Below the pieces are notes generated by a model. That model saw nothing but the letters and a program-made list of their open reading frames with translations, was not told the origin of the DNA and did not search any database. The position numbers were made by a program, and so were the translations under genes. Shown here piece after piece: positions 43,094 to 53,303 of a DNA stretch of 64,000 bases (its first letter is position 1; each line of letters starts with the position of its first letter). The DNA is from Burkholderia gladioli (GTDB taxonomy: Bacteria > Pseudomonadota > Gammaproteobacteria > Burkholderiales > Burkholderiaceae): the NCBI RefSeq assembly GCF_000959725.1, contig NZ_CP009322.1, positions 868,001-932,000 on the forward strand. The letters are read 5' to 3'.

Positions 43094-44572
43094 ATGCACG
43101 CCCGTACGCTACGCGACGAGTGGTTCGGCAACCCGCGCGGCGACATGCTCGCCGGCCTGGTCGTCGCCCTCGCGCTCATTCCCGAAGCGCTCGCCTTCTC
43201 GATCATCGCCGGCGTCGACCCGAAGGTCGGCCTCTATGCCGCCTCGGTGATCGCCGTGGTCTGCGCCTTCGCCGGCGGCCGCCCCGGCATGATCTCGGCC
43301 GCCACCGGCGCGGTCGCGCTGCTGCTGACCTCGCTGGTGCGCGAGCACGGCGTCGAATACGTGTTCGCGGCCGGCATCCTGGCCGGCGTGCTGCAGATCG
43401 CCGCCGGCCTGCTGCGCCTGGGCGAGCTGATGCGCTTCGTCTCGCGCTCGGTGATGACGGGCTTCGTCAACGCCCTGGCGATCCTGATCTTCCTGGCCCA
43501 GCTGCCGCAATTGCGCGACGTGCCGCTCTACGTCCACGGCCTGCTGGCGCTGGGCCTGGCGATCATCTACCTGCTGCCGCGCGTGACGCGCGCGGTGCCC
43601 TCGCCGCTGGTGTGCATCGTGGTGCTGACGGCGATCGCGATCGCCCTGCACCTGCCGCTGCGCACGGTCGGCGACATGGGCGCCTTCCCCGATCGCCTGC
43701 CGGGCTTCGCGCTGCCGCACCTGCCGTTCACGCTCGACACGCTGCGCATCGTGCTGCCGTACTCGATCGGCATCGCGGTGGTGGGGCTGCTCGAATCGCT
43801 GATGACGGCGGCCATCGTCGACGACTACACCGATACGCCGAGCGACAAGAACCGCGAATGCCGCGGCCAGGGCTGCGCCAACATCGCCGCCGGTTTCCTG
43901 GGCGGCATGCCGGGCTGCGCGATGATCGGCCAGACGGTGATCAACATGAAGTCGGGCGGGCGCGGGCGTCTGTCCACCTTCGTGGCCGGCGCGGTGCTGC
44001 TGGTGCTGGTGGTGTTCCTCGGGCCCTGGGTGCGGCAGATCCCGATGGTGGCGCTGGTGGCCGTGATGGTGATGGTGTCGATCAGCACCTTCAGCTGGAA
44101 GTCGATCGCGAACCTGCGCACCCATCCGCGCAGCTCCTCGCTGGTGATGCTGGTGACCGTCGCGATCGTGGTGGCGACCGGCAACCTGGCGATCGGCGTG
44201 CTGGTCGGCGTGTTGCTCTCGGCGCTGTTCTTCGCCTCGAAGGTGCGCCGCGTGCTGCAGGTCGAGGCGCTGCGCGATGCCGGCGGCGAGCGCCGCTACC
44301 TGGTGCGCGGGCAGGTGTTCTTCGCGTCCTCGGAAGCCTTCGTCGCGCAGTTCGATTTCCACGAGCGCGTCGAGCGCGTGAAGCTCGACGTCTCGCATGC
44401 GCACTTCTGGGACCTGACCGCGATCGACGCGCTCGATCGCATCGTCAACAAGTTCCGGCGTCACGGCGTGGCGGTCGAGATCGTCGGCCTGAACCGCGCC
44501 AGCGCGACCATGATCGAGCGCTACGCGACGCACGACAAGGGCGATGCGGGCGCGGCGACGCTCTCGCATTGA
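43094..44572 (+). CDS. SulP-family inorganic anion transporter with STAS domain
   Basis: 492 residues from the ATG at 43094. Ten or more TM helices; family start [20 protein letters not shown], then the conserved ATGAVALLL and [20 protein letters not shown] motifs. The C-terminal STAS domain covers about residues 395-480 ([20 protein letters not shown]). Substrate may be sulfate, bicarbonate or a dicarboxylate. A sulfonate-binding protein gene is convergent next door, so sulfur supply is a possible common theme. Confidence 0.92.
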   Translation: MHARTLRDEWFGNPRGDMLAGLVVALALIPEALAFSIIAGVDPKVGLYAASVIAVVCAFAGGRPGMISAATGAVALLLTSLVREHGVEYVFAAGILAGVLQIAAGLLRLGELMRFVSRSVMTGFVNALAILIFLAQLPQLRDVPLYVHGLLALGLAIIYLLPRVTRAVPSPLVCIVVLTAIAIALHLPLRTVGDMGAFPDRLPGFALPHLPFTLDTLRIVLPYSIGIAVVGLLESLMTAAIVDDYTDTPSDKNRECRGQGCANIAAGFLGGMPGCAMIGQTVINMKSGGRGRLSTFVAGAVLLVLVVFLGPWVRQIPMVALVAVMVMVSISTFSWKSIANLRTHPRSSSLVMLVTVAIVVATGNLAIGVLVGVLLSALFFASKVRRVLQVEALRDAGGERRYLVRGQVFFASSEAFVAQFDFHERVERVKLDVSHAHFWDLTAIDALDRIVNKFRRHGVAVEIVGLNRASATMIERYATHDKGDAGAATLSH

Positions 44573-44697
44573 GGCGCGCCGGCCTCGGCGCATCGCTCGC
44601 AATGGGGCTGGTGCGCTAGGCACGGAGCGCGAAGCGGCGCGGGGCCGTTCGACGGCCGCGCGTCGCTTCATGCTTGCCGCCGGCGCCGGCGGCGCGC

Positions 44698-45678
44698 CTA
44701 CTTCGCGGCCAGCGCTTCTTCCACAGCGCGATCGCGCCAGACGTTCTCAGCCACCTCGAGCTTGCGCGGAATCAGCTTCACGCCGTAGAACGCGTCGGCC
44801 ACCGCCTGCTGCGAGGCGACGATCCGTTCGTCGATCGGCACCGCGCCGAACGGCACGCGCTTGAACCAGGTTTCCACCAGCGCGGTGTCGAGTCCCACCT
44901 TGGGCGCGATGATGGCGGCTGTCTCGGCAGGATGCGCATTGACCCACAGGCCGGTCTCGCGAAGCTGGCGCAGCACCGCGCCCACCACCTCGGGATGCGC
45001 GGCGGCGAAGTCGCGGGTGGCCTCGTAGAAGTTGTAGGTGGCCGTGAGCCCGGTGTAGTCCGACAAGGTGCGCACCTTCAGCGAACTCTGCGCGGCCGCG
45101 TAGTAAGGATCCCAGACCACCCAGGCGTCCACGTCGCCGCTCTCGAAGGCGGCGCGCGCGTCGGCGGGCGCGAGATAGACGGGATGGATCTCGTCGTAGC
45201 GCAGGCCGGCCTTGTTGAGCGCGGCCAGCAGCAGGTAGTTCGAGCTCGAGCCCTTCTGCAGCGCGACCTTCTTGCCGCGCAGGCCCGCCACGTCGCGGAT
45301 CGGCGAGCCGGCCCTCACGAAGATCGCCTCGTTGTGCGGGGCCGGCTGCTCGGCGCCGACATAGACGAAGCGCACGCCGCCGGCCTGCGCGAACACCGGC
45401 GGCGGCGCGCCGGTATAGCCGAAGTCGATGCTGTTGGCGTTGAGCGCCTCGAGCAGTTGCGGGCCGGCCGGGAACTCGAACCATTTCACCGTGTAGCCGA
45501 GCGACTTCAGCTTGTCGTCGAGCGCGCCCTGCGCCTTCACCACGGCGAGCAGGCCGGCCTTCTGGTAGCCGATGCGCAGCAGGTGGTCGGCGCCGGCCTG
45601 GGCGCTGGCGGCGGTGGAACCGAGCAGCGCGGCGGCGCTGAGGAGGGCGGCGGGCAGCCAGCGGGTGAAGCGGGGCAT
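44698..45678 (-). CDS. Aliphatic sulfonate ABC transporter substrate-binding protein (SsuA-like)
   Basis: 326 residues, signal peptide to about residue 26 (LLSAAALLGSTAASAQ). SsuA family marks: LRIGYQKAGLLAVVKAQGAL, then WFEFPAGPQLLEALNANSID, YVGAEQPAPHNEAI and PVYLAPADARAAFESGDVDA. Binds organosulfonates in the periplasm for an ABC importer. No permease or ATPase gene is adjacent, so it must serve a transporter encoded elsewhere. One of three SsuA-type proteins in this window. Confidence 0.9.
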   Translation of the reverse strand: MPRFTRWLPAALLSAAALLGSTAASAQAGADHLLRIGYQKAGLLAVVKAQGALDDKLKSLGYTVKWFEFPAGPQLLEALNANSIDFGYTGAPPPVFAQAGGVRFVYVGAEQPAPHNEAIFVRAGSPIRDVAGLRGKKVALQKGSSSNYLLLAALNKAGLRYDEIHPVYLAPADARAAFESGDVDAWVVWDPYYAAAQSSLKVRTLSDYTGLTATYNFYEATRDFAAAHPEVVGAVLRQLRETGLWVNAHPAETAAIIAPKVGLDTALVETWFKRVPFGAVPIDERIVASQQAVADAFYGVKLIPRKLEVAENVWRDRAVEEALAAK

Positions 45679-45906
45679 CGGGCAATCTCCGGGAGGGTGG
45701 CCGGCGGGCGGCGCAATTCGACGAAGCGGCAGCCCCCTTCTGGCGAGGGCCGCCCCAGTCGAAAAATCGTCGCACGGGCATCCATGCGCACCAACCAAGC
45801 ATTGCCGATATCAATATGACGGCGCGCCGACTATGGTCTTCAGCGCGCGCGGCGATTGCCTTCGAGGGCGCGTGGCGCGTTGGGGACGCCACGCGGGAAT
45901 GGGGTT

Positions 45907-46767
45907 TCAGCGCTTGCCGCGCTTGTCCTTGCCGCTGCCGTCTCGCGGCGCCGGCTGGCCTTCGCTGCGCGCGGCTTCCTCGCTGAGCTGCTTGTCGAGG
46001 ATGGTGGCCACGCGCCCGCCGAGGTAGGCGCCCGAGGCGGCTTCCAGCGCGCGGTTCATCTCGCCCTCGACGAAGGTGGCCGACAGCGGCCGCAGCCGCC
46101 AGATCGCGTCGACCAGGGCCGGCACGTCGGTGGCCGGCGGCAGGCTGCCTTCGTCGTAGCGGTCGAGACGGCGCACCACCAGGTCCACCAGCACGCGCGC
46201 GATCGCGTCGAAATGCGGCCGCGCGATGCTCATCGCGTCGACCAGCTCGCGCACCGGGATGCCCTCGCGCACCAGCGCGCCGGCCGCCTCGATCAGGCCC
46301 GGCGTCTTGGCGACGAAGGACAGGCCGCGCCGCTCCAGCAGGCCCAGCTCGGTCACGCGCATCAGCGAGGCCGGCGTCTGCGGGCCGAACATCGAGACCA
46401 GGTCGGCCAGCGAATAGGTTTTCGGACGCTCGTGCGACCAGCGTCCGCCGATCGCGTTCTCCAGGCCCAGGATCGAGCGCAGGTCGTGGCCATCGTCGAT
46501 CGCCTTGATCAGGTCCTGGATGTTGGACAGCGTGTAGCCGCGCGCCAGCAGGTGGTTGATCACCTTGAGCCGGGCCACGTGGGTGTCGTCGTAGATGCCG
46601 ACGCGGCCGCGCTTGCGCGGCGGCGTGAGCAGCCCGCGATCCTGGTAGGCACGCACGTTGCGCACCGTGGTGTCGGTCACGCGGGCGAGCTCGTCGACGG
46701 TGTACTCGTTGGCATGCGCGCCTTCGGGCGGCAGCTCGGCGGGAGAGGTCGGGGTCGGTGTCGGCAT
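45907..46767 (-). CDS. MerR-family transcriptional regulator
   Basis: 286 residues. The HTH (YTVDELARVTDTTVRNVRAY, QDRGLLTPPRKRGRVGIYDD, about residues 22-62) is followed by helical HLLARGYTLSNIQDLIKAID and a longer than usual C-terminal effector region (about 100-260). No metal-binding Cys set, so it is not a metal sensor. Lies 9 bp after the GNAT gene in the same direction, indicating an operon. The basic tail ends in DKRGKR. Confidence 0.88.
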   Translation of the reverse strand: MPTPTPTSPAELPPEGAHANEYTVDELARVTDTTVRNVRAYQDRGLLTPPRKRGRVGIYDDTHVARLKVINHLLARGYTLSNIQDLIKAIDDGHDLRSILGLENAIGGRWSHERPKTYSLADLVSMFGPQTPASLMRVTELGLLERRGLSFVAKTPGLIEAAGALVREGIPVRELVDAMSIARPHFDAIARVLVDLVVRRLDRYDEGSLPPATDVPALVDAIWRLRPLSATFVEGEMNRALEAASGAYLGGRVATILDKQLSEEAARSEGQPAPRDGSGKDKRGKR

Positions 46768-46776
46768 GCGCGGATT

Positions 46777-47376
46777 TTAGCCTGTGTGCGGGCCGGCGTC
46801 GCCCCTGGCGGGCGGCGCGTCGGCGCCGGGGCCCAGCGCGCGCTGCATCAGCGCGATGTCGAGCCAGCGGCCGTGCTTGTAGCCGACCGCGGCGAGCGTG
46901 CCGGCCGGCGCGAAGCCGAACGCGGCATGCAGCGAGGTGGAGCCGCCGCGCCCGCCGTCGGCGATCACCGCGATCATCTGGCGCCACGGGCCGCGCTCGC
47001 AGCGCGCGATCAGCTCGGCGAGCAGGGCGCGGCCGATGCCGCGGCCGCGAAACGCCTCGTCGAGGTAGATCGAGTCCTCGACGGTATGGCGGTAGGCCGC
47101 GCGCGGCCGATAGGGCCCGGCATAGGCGTAGCCGGCCAGCCGGCCCTCGACGCTCGCCACCAGCCAGGGCAGGCCGTGGCCGAGCACGGCGGCGCGGCGC
47201 GCGCGCATCTCGTCGAGCGAGGGCGGCACCTCCTCGAACGAGGCGACGCTGTGCAGCACGTGGTGCGCATAGATCGCGTGGATCGCGGGCAGGTCCGCGT
47301 CGCGGGCATCGCGGATCTCGCAGGCGGCGTGCGGGGTGGTGGCGGAGGCGGACGAGGCGGTGGCGGGGCTGGACAC
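46777..47376 (-). CDS. GNAT-family acetyltransferase (phosphinothricin acetyltransferase-like)
   Basis: 199 residues from a GTG start. IRDARDADLPAIHAIYAHHV at the start and SIYLDEAFRGRGIGRALLAE in the acetyl-CoA loop are those of the PAT/Bar group, along with HAAFGFAPAGTLAAVGYKHG near the end. The group N-acetylates phosphinothricin, methionine sulfoximine or sulfone. In operon with the MerR gene 9 bp downstream. Confidence 0.87.
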   Translation of the reverse strand: MSSPATASSASATTPHAACEIRDARDADLPAIHAIYAHHVLHSVASFEEVPPSLDEMRARRAAVLGHGLPWLVASVEGRLAGYAYAGPYRPRAAYRHTVEDSIYLDEAFRGRGIGRALLAELIARCERGPWRQMIAVIADGGRGGSTSLHAAFGFAPAGTLAAVGYKHGRWLDIALMQRALGPGADAPPARGDAGPHTG

Positions 47377-47481
47377 GATCGGGATCAGGGGCGGAGGAGG
47401 CGATGAATCGCCACTATGCGCGAGATATTGCGCTGGAGCAAAAAAAGCCGGCGATTCCGATTATTCGGGAAAACGCAATGC

Positions 47482-47508
47482 TCAAGTTTGGCCCGATCCC
47501 TCCGTAAA
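47482..47508 (+). promoter_or_regulatory. Sigma-28 (FliA)-type promoter of chemoreceptor gene
   Basis: TCAAGTTT (47482-47489), an 11-bp spacer, then TCCGTAAA (47501-47508). Compared with TAAAGTTT-N11-GCCGATAA, the -35 matches 7 of 8 and the -10 matches 5 of 8. It ends 57 bp before the chemoreceptor ATG, a sensible position for flagellar-class control. Confidence 0.6.
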
Positions 47509-47565
47509 CATCCTCAGCAATGACCTTGCGCGCGAGCGCTCCTGAATCCTGTCGACCGGCCCGCC

Positions 47566-49125
47566 ATGAACGCCCTGTTTTCCCGCTTCTCGATCCGCAC
47601 TCGCCTCTATTCGACGCTCGCGCTGGCTGCCCTGATCCTCTGCGTGACGGGCGTGGTGGGCCTGGCCGGCATGCAGAACTCGAACGATGCGCTCAAGGAT
47701 GCCTATGCCTCGCAGCTCGCCGCGCAGACCGCGCTGGCCAGCGCCAACCTGAACCTGACGATCGTGCGCACCACGCTCGATCGCGCCATCCTGCATCCGG
47801 ATCGCCCGGACCTGCAGTCGGTGCTGAACAAGGCCGAATCCTACCTGGCGATTTCCGACCGGGCCTGGCGCGACTACACCGCGCTGCCGTGCCACGAGGG
47901 CGAGCAGCCGCTGGCCGACGCGGTGGGCGCCGCGCGCGGCGCCTTCATCGCGCAGGCGATCCAGCCGATGATCGACGCCATGCGCGCCGGCCATCCCGAG
48001 GAGGCCGACCACCTGATGATGAAGGTCTCGCCGCCGCTGTCGGTGGCGCTGACCAAGGCGGCGGGCGAGCTCGACAAGTACGGGCTGGACCGCGGCAAGG
48101 CCGTCTACGACGGCGCGCAGCGCAGCTTCTCGCTGCTGCGGCTGGTGTCGGCCGGCACCATCGTGTTCGGCCTGGCGGCCTGCCTGGGCTGCGCGATCGG
48201 CCTGCACTACGCGATCACGCGGCCGCTGGCGCGCCTGCTCGAGCATTTCCGCAGCCTGTCCGACGGCGACCTCACGCACGAGCTGCACTGGAGCTCGCGC
48301 GACGAGATGGCCGAGCTGGTGAGCGGCGTCACGCGCATGCAGCGCAACCTGGCCGAGACGGTGCGGCGCGTCTCGCGCGGCTCGGAATCGATCGCCACCG
48401 CCACGCGCCAGATCTCGGCCGGCAATACCGATCTGTCTCAGCGCACCGAGGAGCAGGCCGCCGCGCTGGAGCAGACCGCCGCCAGCATGGCCGAGCTGAC
48501 CACCACGGTGCGCCAGAACGCCGACCATGCGCGCGACGCGCGCGAATCGGCCGACGACGCCAGCCGGATCGCCTCGCAGGGCGCCTCGGTGGTGGGCGAG
48601 GTGATCGGCACCATGAACGACATCGACCGCAGCTCGCAGCGCGTGGCCGACATCATCGGCACCATCGAGGGCATCGCGTTCCAGACCAACATCCTGGCGC
48701 TGAACGCGGCGGTGGAAGCCGCGCGCGCCGGCGAGCAGGGCCGCGGCTTCGCGGTGGTGGCCGGCGAGGTGCGCACGCTCGCGCAGCGTTCGGCCACGGC
48801 CGCCAAGGAGATTCGCGACCTGATCGGCGAATCGGTCGAGCGGGTGGCGGCGGGCTCGCGGCTGGTGGGCTCGGCCGGTAACACCATGACCGAGATCCGC
48901 CGCGCGATCACGCGGGTGAACGACAGCATGGCCGCGATCGCCGCGGCTTCCGACGAGCAGCGCGACGGCATCGAGCAGGTCAGCCGCGCGGTCTCGCAGA
49001 TGGACCAGGTCTCGCAGCAGAACGCCGCGCTGGTCGAGCAGGCGGCGGCTGCCGCCGCCTCGCTCGAGGAGCAGGCCGACGGCCTGCGTCACGCGGTGCG
49101 CACCTTCCGCGTCGCCATGGCCTGA
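47566..49125 (+). CDS. Methyl-accepting chemotaxis protein, Tar-type four-helix sensor
   Basis: 519 residues. Short basic N-terminus, TM1 (about 17-37), periplasmic helical bundle (about 40-185; [18 protein letters not shown] is typical of TarH-type sensors), TM2 (about 190-212), HAMP, then signalling coiled coil with [20 protein letters not shown]. Ends shortly after [14 protein letters not shown] without a CheR pentapeptide. Differs in sensor from the Cache-type receptor at 19522. Preceded by a sigma-28-type promoter; monocistronic. Confidence 0.95.
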   Translation: MNALFSRFSIRTRLYSTLALAALILCVTGVVGLAGMQNSNDALKDAYASQLAAQTALASANLNLTIVRTTLDRAILHPDRPDLQSVLNKAESYLAISDRAWRDYTALPCHEGEQPLADAVGAARGAFIAQAIQPMIDAMRAGHPEEADHLMMKVSPPLSVALTKAAGELDKYGLDRGKAVYDGAQRSFSLLRLVSAGTIVFGLAACLGCAIGLHYAITRPLARLLEHFRSLSDGDLTHELHWSSRDEMAELVSGVTRMQRNLAETVRRVSRGSESIATATRQISAGNTDLSQRTEEQAAALEQTAASMAELTTTVRQNADHARDARESADDASRIASQGASVVGEVIGTMNDIDRSSQRVADIIGTIEGIAFQTNILALNAAVEAARAGEQGRGFAVVAGEVRTLAQRSATAAKEIRDLIGESVERVAAGSRLVGSAGNTMTEIRRAITRVNDSMAAIAAASDEQRDGIEQVSRAVSQMDQVSQQNAALVEQAAAAAASLEEQADGLRHAVRTFRVAMA

Positions 49126-49263
49126 GCCCGCGAGAGTCGGCGGCGGGCAGGGCGGCGGCGCGTGGCGGCGCCGAACGTGCCCGGCTGCCCGCGCTCGACG
49201 CCACTGGCCGCGACTCGCCTCGGCGCACGAATTCGAGCCTGAACCCGCGCATGCGCCCCGGCC

Positions 49264-50922
49264 TCAGTCGGCCGGCGCGATCCTGGCCGTCGCGCGCTGC
49301 GAGGCCACCACGATCAGCTTCATGGTCGCGCGCGTGGCGCCGACGAACAGCTTGCGCGCCGCGCGCGCGTCGAATGCCTCGAAATCGACCTCGGTGAGGA
49401 TCACGCAGGGCGCGGCCTGGCCCTTGAAGCGGTAGATCGAGTCGAGCAGCACGTCGCCGTCCTGGTACTCGGGCGTGCCGAACAGGTCGTACTTGCCGGT
49501 GAAGCGGCGCACCCGATGCGGGCCGAGCTGGTCTAGCGGCGTCAGCACCGAATTCTCGCGGCCGCGATACGAGAGCACCGCGATGTCCTGCTTGCGGAAT
49601 CCCAGCGAGAGCGCCTGCGTGATGGCGCGCTTGGTGGCGTCGATGCAGGCCTCGCCGGTGGCGTCGCCGTCGTCGTAGGGATTGAAGGCGATCTCCGAGC
49701 CGTCGAACGGGCTGCCCGATTTCAGCTCGGCCGCCAGCGGCTCGAATTCCCCCACCAGGTTGCGCAGGTAGGCGAGCACGTCGCGCGGGCTGCGGTAGTT
49801 GGTCAGCTCGCGCAGCGTCACCCAGCCCTCGAAGGGCACCTCGTCGCGCGTGTAGAGCGCCTGCAGCGGATCCTCCAGCCACCACCACGCGCCGCCCGGG
49901 CGCAGCACGCGTTCCAGCGAGGCCGCCCAGGCCGGCTGGAAATCCTGCCCCTCGTCGACGATCAGCACGTCGAAATGCCAGCGATCGGGCACCGGCGTGG
50001 CCTCGAAGCGTTCCGCCAGCCGCGTGAAGGCGTCGGGCTCGCTGAAGTCGGGTGTATGGCCCGCGTCGCGCAGCACCGAATCGCAGAACTGGTGGTAGTT
50101 GGCGATGATCGCGCCCTCGGGCGCCAGCCGCTTGATCGAATCGGCCAGCGGGCGGTTGAAGCAGACATAGAGCACGCGCTTGCCGGCCGTCACGGCATCG
50201 CGCATCACGCGCACCGCGAGCTGGGTCTTGCCGGAGCCGGCGGTGGCCACCACCCGCAGCCGGAACGGCGCGAATTCGAGCCGGCGCGCCCAGGTGGCCA
50301 GCCCCGCCGAGAGCCGCGTGACCAGCGTGTCGGCCTGGCCGACCAGGGCGCTGGTGTCGGGCGCGAGCGACAGTTCGTCGGCCAGTAAGTGATGGATCTT
50401 GGCGGCGCTCGCGAACGGCGTCTCGTCGGCCGGCAGCAGCGTGGCGATCACCGCCGCGAGCTTGTCGCGCCGCGTGGCATCGACGATCCGATCGGGCGGC
50501 AGCCCCGCGATGGCCGGGTTGGCGACCGTGTAGTCGGGGCAGTAGAGCAGCGCGTCCACGCCGTATTCGCCGGCGCCGAAGGCAGCCGTCAGGCGCCGGT
50601 GCAGGGTCTCCTGCATGCGCGCGAGCTGGATCGCCACGTTGCGTTCGGTCTTCATGTAGACCTTGGCGATCCCCTTGGGTGTCTCGCGCAGGAAACCGGC
50701 CTTCTGCTCGACCAGCAGCACGCGCCCGGAAGGGCTCACCACCACGAAGTCGGCCTCGCCGAACACCGAGAAATTGTGGTCGGGACGCGTCCAGTGGACG
50801 CCGTGATAGACCGTGTAGGCATCGGGCAGCGCGCTTTCGAGCATCGCGAGCGTGTCGCGTTCGCGTTGCGCGGCGCCGGTGGCGGCCAGGCTTTGCCAGT
50901 CGTCGGGAATGATGCGGGCCAT
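49264..50922 (-). CDS. NERD nuclease-related domain/UvrD-like helicase fusion
   Basis: 552 residues from the ATG at 50922. N-terminal NERD-like nuclease region with FGEADFVVVSP (Glu56, Asp58) and VLLVEQKAG (Glu72-x-Lys74). Then a superfamily 1 helicase core: Walker A ATAGSGKTQ (226-234), Walker B DEGQDF, motif around NYRSPRDVLAYL, and the C-terminal FVGATRATMKLIVVAS. Predicted DNA nuclease-helicase in repair or defence against foreign DNA. Isolated, no adjacent defence genes recognised. Confidence 0.85.
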   Translation of the reverse strand: MARIIPDDWQSLAATGAAQRERDTLAMLESALPDAYTVYHGVHWTRPDHNFSVFGEADFVVVSPSGRVLLVEQKAGFLRETPKGIAKVYMKTERNVAIQLARMQETLHRRLTAAFGAGEYGVDALLYCPDYTVANPAIAGLPPDRIVDATRRDKLAAVIATLLPADETPFASAAKIHHLLADELSLAPDTSALVGQADTLVTRLSAGLATWARRLEFAPFRLRVVATAGSGKTQLAVRVMRDAVTAGKRVLYVCFNRPLADSIKRLAPEGAIIANYHQFCDSVLRDAGHTPDFSEPDAFTRLAERFEATPVPDRWHFDVLIVDEGQDFQPAWAASLERVLRPGGAWWWLEDPLQALYTRDEVPFEGWVTLRELTNYRSPRDVLAYLRNLVGEFEPLAAELKSGSPFDGSEIAFNPYDDGDATGEACIDATKRAITQALSLGFRKQDIAVLSYRGRENSVLTPLDQLGPHRVRRFTGKYDLFGTPEYQDGDVLLDSIYRFKGQAAPCVILTEVDFEAFDARAARKLFVGATRATMKLIVVASQRATARIAPAD

Positions 50923-51104
50923 GAAGGGACTCGAAGGGGAGGGCGCGGCTATTGTACTCAGGCGCGCGAGCGGACGGCGGCCGGGCTGCACGCTGGCTGC
51001 GGGCCGCCCGCGCGGGCAGGAAATTTCGCGGATCGACGGAATAGTCTCGCGAAATCCGTGTTCGCCTCGGTGACAGGATTGGCTGTCCATCGAGGAGACG
51101 AACC

Positions 51105-51623
51105 ATGCGAGCGATACCCCGCCCTTCATCCCGACGCGCGCGCCGCCCGGGCATCCTTGCCGCGCTCGGCGCCGCGCTGCTGATGGCCGCCGGTGCCGCG
51201 GCCGCCGCCGGCGCCCCGGTCCAGGACGAGCGCGCCTTCCTGGCCGAGAACGACATCGCCATGAGCCGCATGATGGACGACATGAGCATCAAGTCGTCCG
51301 GCGACGTCGACCGCGATTTCGTCGCGATGATGGCCCCGCATCACCAGGGCGCCATCGACATGGCGCAGGCCGAGCTGCGCTACGGCCACAACGAGCAGTT
51401 GCGCCGCATCGCGCAGGAGATCGTGGTCGAGCAGCAGCAGGAGATCGTCGCGATGCGCCTCGCGCTCGGCCAGCCGCTGCCGAGCGCCGCGCCCGCACCG
51501 GACCAGCAGCGGCCGGCGTCAGCCTCGCCCGCCTCGTTCGCTTCTTCAGTTCCATCGCAGCCGTCGGCCACGATGTCGATGCACCACCACTCGTCCATGT
51601 CCATAAATAAGGAATCCCAATGA
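51105..51623 (+). CDS. DUF305-domain exported protein
   Basis: 172 residues with signal peptide (GILAALGAALLMAAGAAAAA). DUF305 marks: FVAMMAPHHQGAIDMAQAEL and the helix with QEIVVEQQQEIVAMRLALGQ. The Met/His-rich motifs, including the tail MSMHHHSSMSINKESQ, are typical of copper-binding periplasmic proteins. Overlaps the next gene by ATGA, so the two are co-translated. Confidence 0.87.
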   Translation: MRAIPRPSSRRARRPGILAALGAALLMAAGAAAAAGAPVQDERAFLAENDIAMSRMMDDMSIKSSGDVDRDFVAMMAPHHQGAIDMAQAELRYGHNEQLRRIAQEIVVEQQQEIVAMRLALGQPLPSAAPAPDQQRPASASPASFASSVPSQPSATMSMHHHSSMSINKESQ

Positions 51624-53161
51624 AAAGCTCGCCGCGCTTTCCCTCGCTGTTTCCTTCGCTGCGCCCGTCCCCGCGTCCATCCCCGCGTCGATCCCTGATG
51701 TCGGCCGCCGCGGCCGCGATGCTGGTGCTCGCCTCGCAGGCCGCCTGCGCCGGCCAGGCCCCCGGTGCGCTGGCCGCGCCCGACGTGCCGGTCAGCCATC
51801 GCGACCGCGTCTATGCCGCCGAGCAGTTCTCGAACACGGTGTCGGTCACCGATCCTGCCGACAACCACCTGGTGGGCGTGATTCGCCTGGGCGATCCCTC
51901 GCCGGGCAACTTCAGCCCGCTCTACCGCGGCCAGTTGCTGGTGCACGGCATGGGCTTCTCGCCCGATCATCACACGCTGGCGGTGGTCTCGATCGGCTCG
52001 AACTCGGTCAGCTTCATCGACACCCGGACCAATGCCGTCAAGCACACCACCTATGTCGGCCGCTCGCCGCACGAAGCCTTCTTCACGCCCGACGGCAAGG
52101 AGGTGTGGGTGACCGTGCGCGGCGAGAACTACGTGTCGGTGATCGATGCGCGGAGCTTCGAGGAGAAGACGCGCATCACGGTGCCGGCCGGCCCGGGCAT
52201 GACGATCTTCTCGCCCGACGGCCAATACGGTTACGTGTGCTCGTCCTTCAACCCGGAAACCGAGGTGATCTCGGTGGCCGACCATGCCATCGTCGGCCAT
52301 GTGCCCCAGGCCAGCCCGTTCTGCCCGAACATCGCGGCCACGCCCGACGGCCGGCAGGTCTGGTTCACGCTGAAGGATGTCGGCAAGACCCAGGTGTTCG
52401 ACGCGCGCCCGCCGTTCGCCCTGCTCAAGACGCTCGACACCGGCCCGATCACCAACCACGTGAACATCGTGCACAACGCGCGCGGCAGCTTCGCCTACGT
52501 GACGGTGGGCGGCCTGAACCAGGTGAAGGTGTTCCGCACCGACGATTTCTCGCAGGTCGCGACGATCCCGGTCGGCAACCTGCCGCACGGCATCTGGCCG
52601 TCGGGCGACGGCACGCGCGTGTATGTGGGCCTCGAGAATGCCGATGCGCTGGCGGCGATCGACACGGCGAGCAATCGCGTGATCGCGACGGTGCCGATCG
52701 GCCAGGCGCCGCAGGCGGTGGCCTATGTGCCCGACGCGGTGCCCGAGGGCGACGGCCGCGCCAATACGCAGCCGCTCGGCGTCTCGGGCGAGGCCGCGCA
52801 CCTGGCGCTGGTGCCGGTGGGCGGCGCGGCGGCGGCCGGCACCGCGCCCACCAGCGTGGCCCTGTTCGACCAGGGGCTGCTGCAGGTGCTGCAGGCCTCG
52901 GCCACCGGCCTGCAGCCCAAGCATCCCTATGTGCTGGGCCTGGCCGGCGCGCCCGACGGCAGCGGCGCGATCGAGCCGCTCGCCAGCTTCATGACCAACC
53001 CGGCCGGCTCGGCGATCGTCAATGCGCTCGGGCAGATCCGGCGCGAGGTGGCGCCCGGCACGGACGCGGCGAACGGCACGCCGGATCGGCGGCGCTACCT
53101 GGTGATCGCGCCGCAGGTCGATGGCAAGCCGGGCGCGCCGGTGCAGGTGCAGGCGCTGTAG
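51620..53161 (+). CDS. Secreted YncE-type beta-propeller protein
   Basis: 513 residues, signal peptide around residues 28-46 (SAAAAAMLVLASQAACAG), then YVTN-type propeller blades such as VYAAEQFSNTVSVTDPADNH and TRVYVGLENADALAAIDTAS (about 55-380) and a C-terminal domain of about 130 residues (from GVSGEAAHLALVPVGG) that I do not recognise. Some YVTN proteins bind metals or ligands in the periplasm. Its coupling to DUF305 suggests a joint, perhaps copper-related, role. Confidence 0.85.
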   Translation: MKSSPRFPSLFPSLRPSPRPSPRRSLMSAAAAAMLVLASQAACAGQAPGALAAPDVPVSHRDRVYAAEQFSNTVSVTDPADNHLVGVIRLGDPSPGNFSPLYRGQLLVHGMGFSPDHHTLAVVSIGSNSVSFIDTRTNAVKHTTYVGRSPHEAFFTPDGKEVWVTVRGENYVSVIDARSFEEKTRITVPAGPGMTIFSPDGQYGYVCSSFNPETEVISVADHAIVGHVPQASPFCPNIAATPDGRQVWFTLKDVGKTQVFDARPPFALLKTLDTGPITNHVNIVHNARGSFAYVTVGGLNQVKVFRTDDFSQVATIPVGNLPHGIWPSGDGTRVYVGLENADALAAIDTASNRVIATVPIGQAPQAVAYVPDAVPEGDGRANTQPLGVSGEAAHLALVPVGGAAAAGTAPTSVALFDQGLLQVLQASATGLQPKHPYVLGLAGAPDGSGAIEPLASFMTNPAGSAIVNALGQIRREVAPGTDAANGTPDRRRYLVIAPQVDGKPGAPVQVQAL

Positions 53162-53303
53162 CGGGGAAACGGTAGCGGGAGACGAGGGAGGGCGGGGCGG
53201 AGGATCGCCCCGCGAGGATGGGCGGCGCGGGCCGCCTGGTGCTGACCGGCTGGTTCCAGCCGGCCCGGGCGGGCCGGCCGCGCGCCTTCGCGCCGTGGCG
53301 AAT

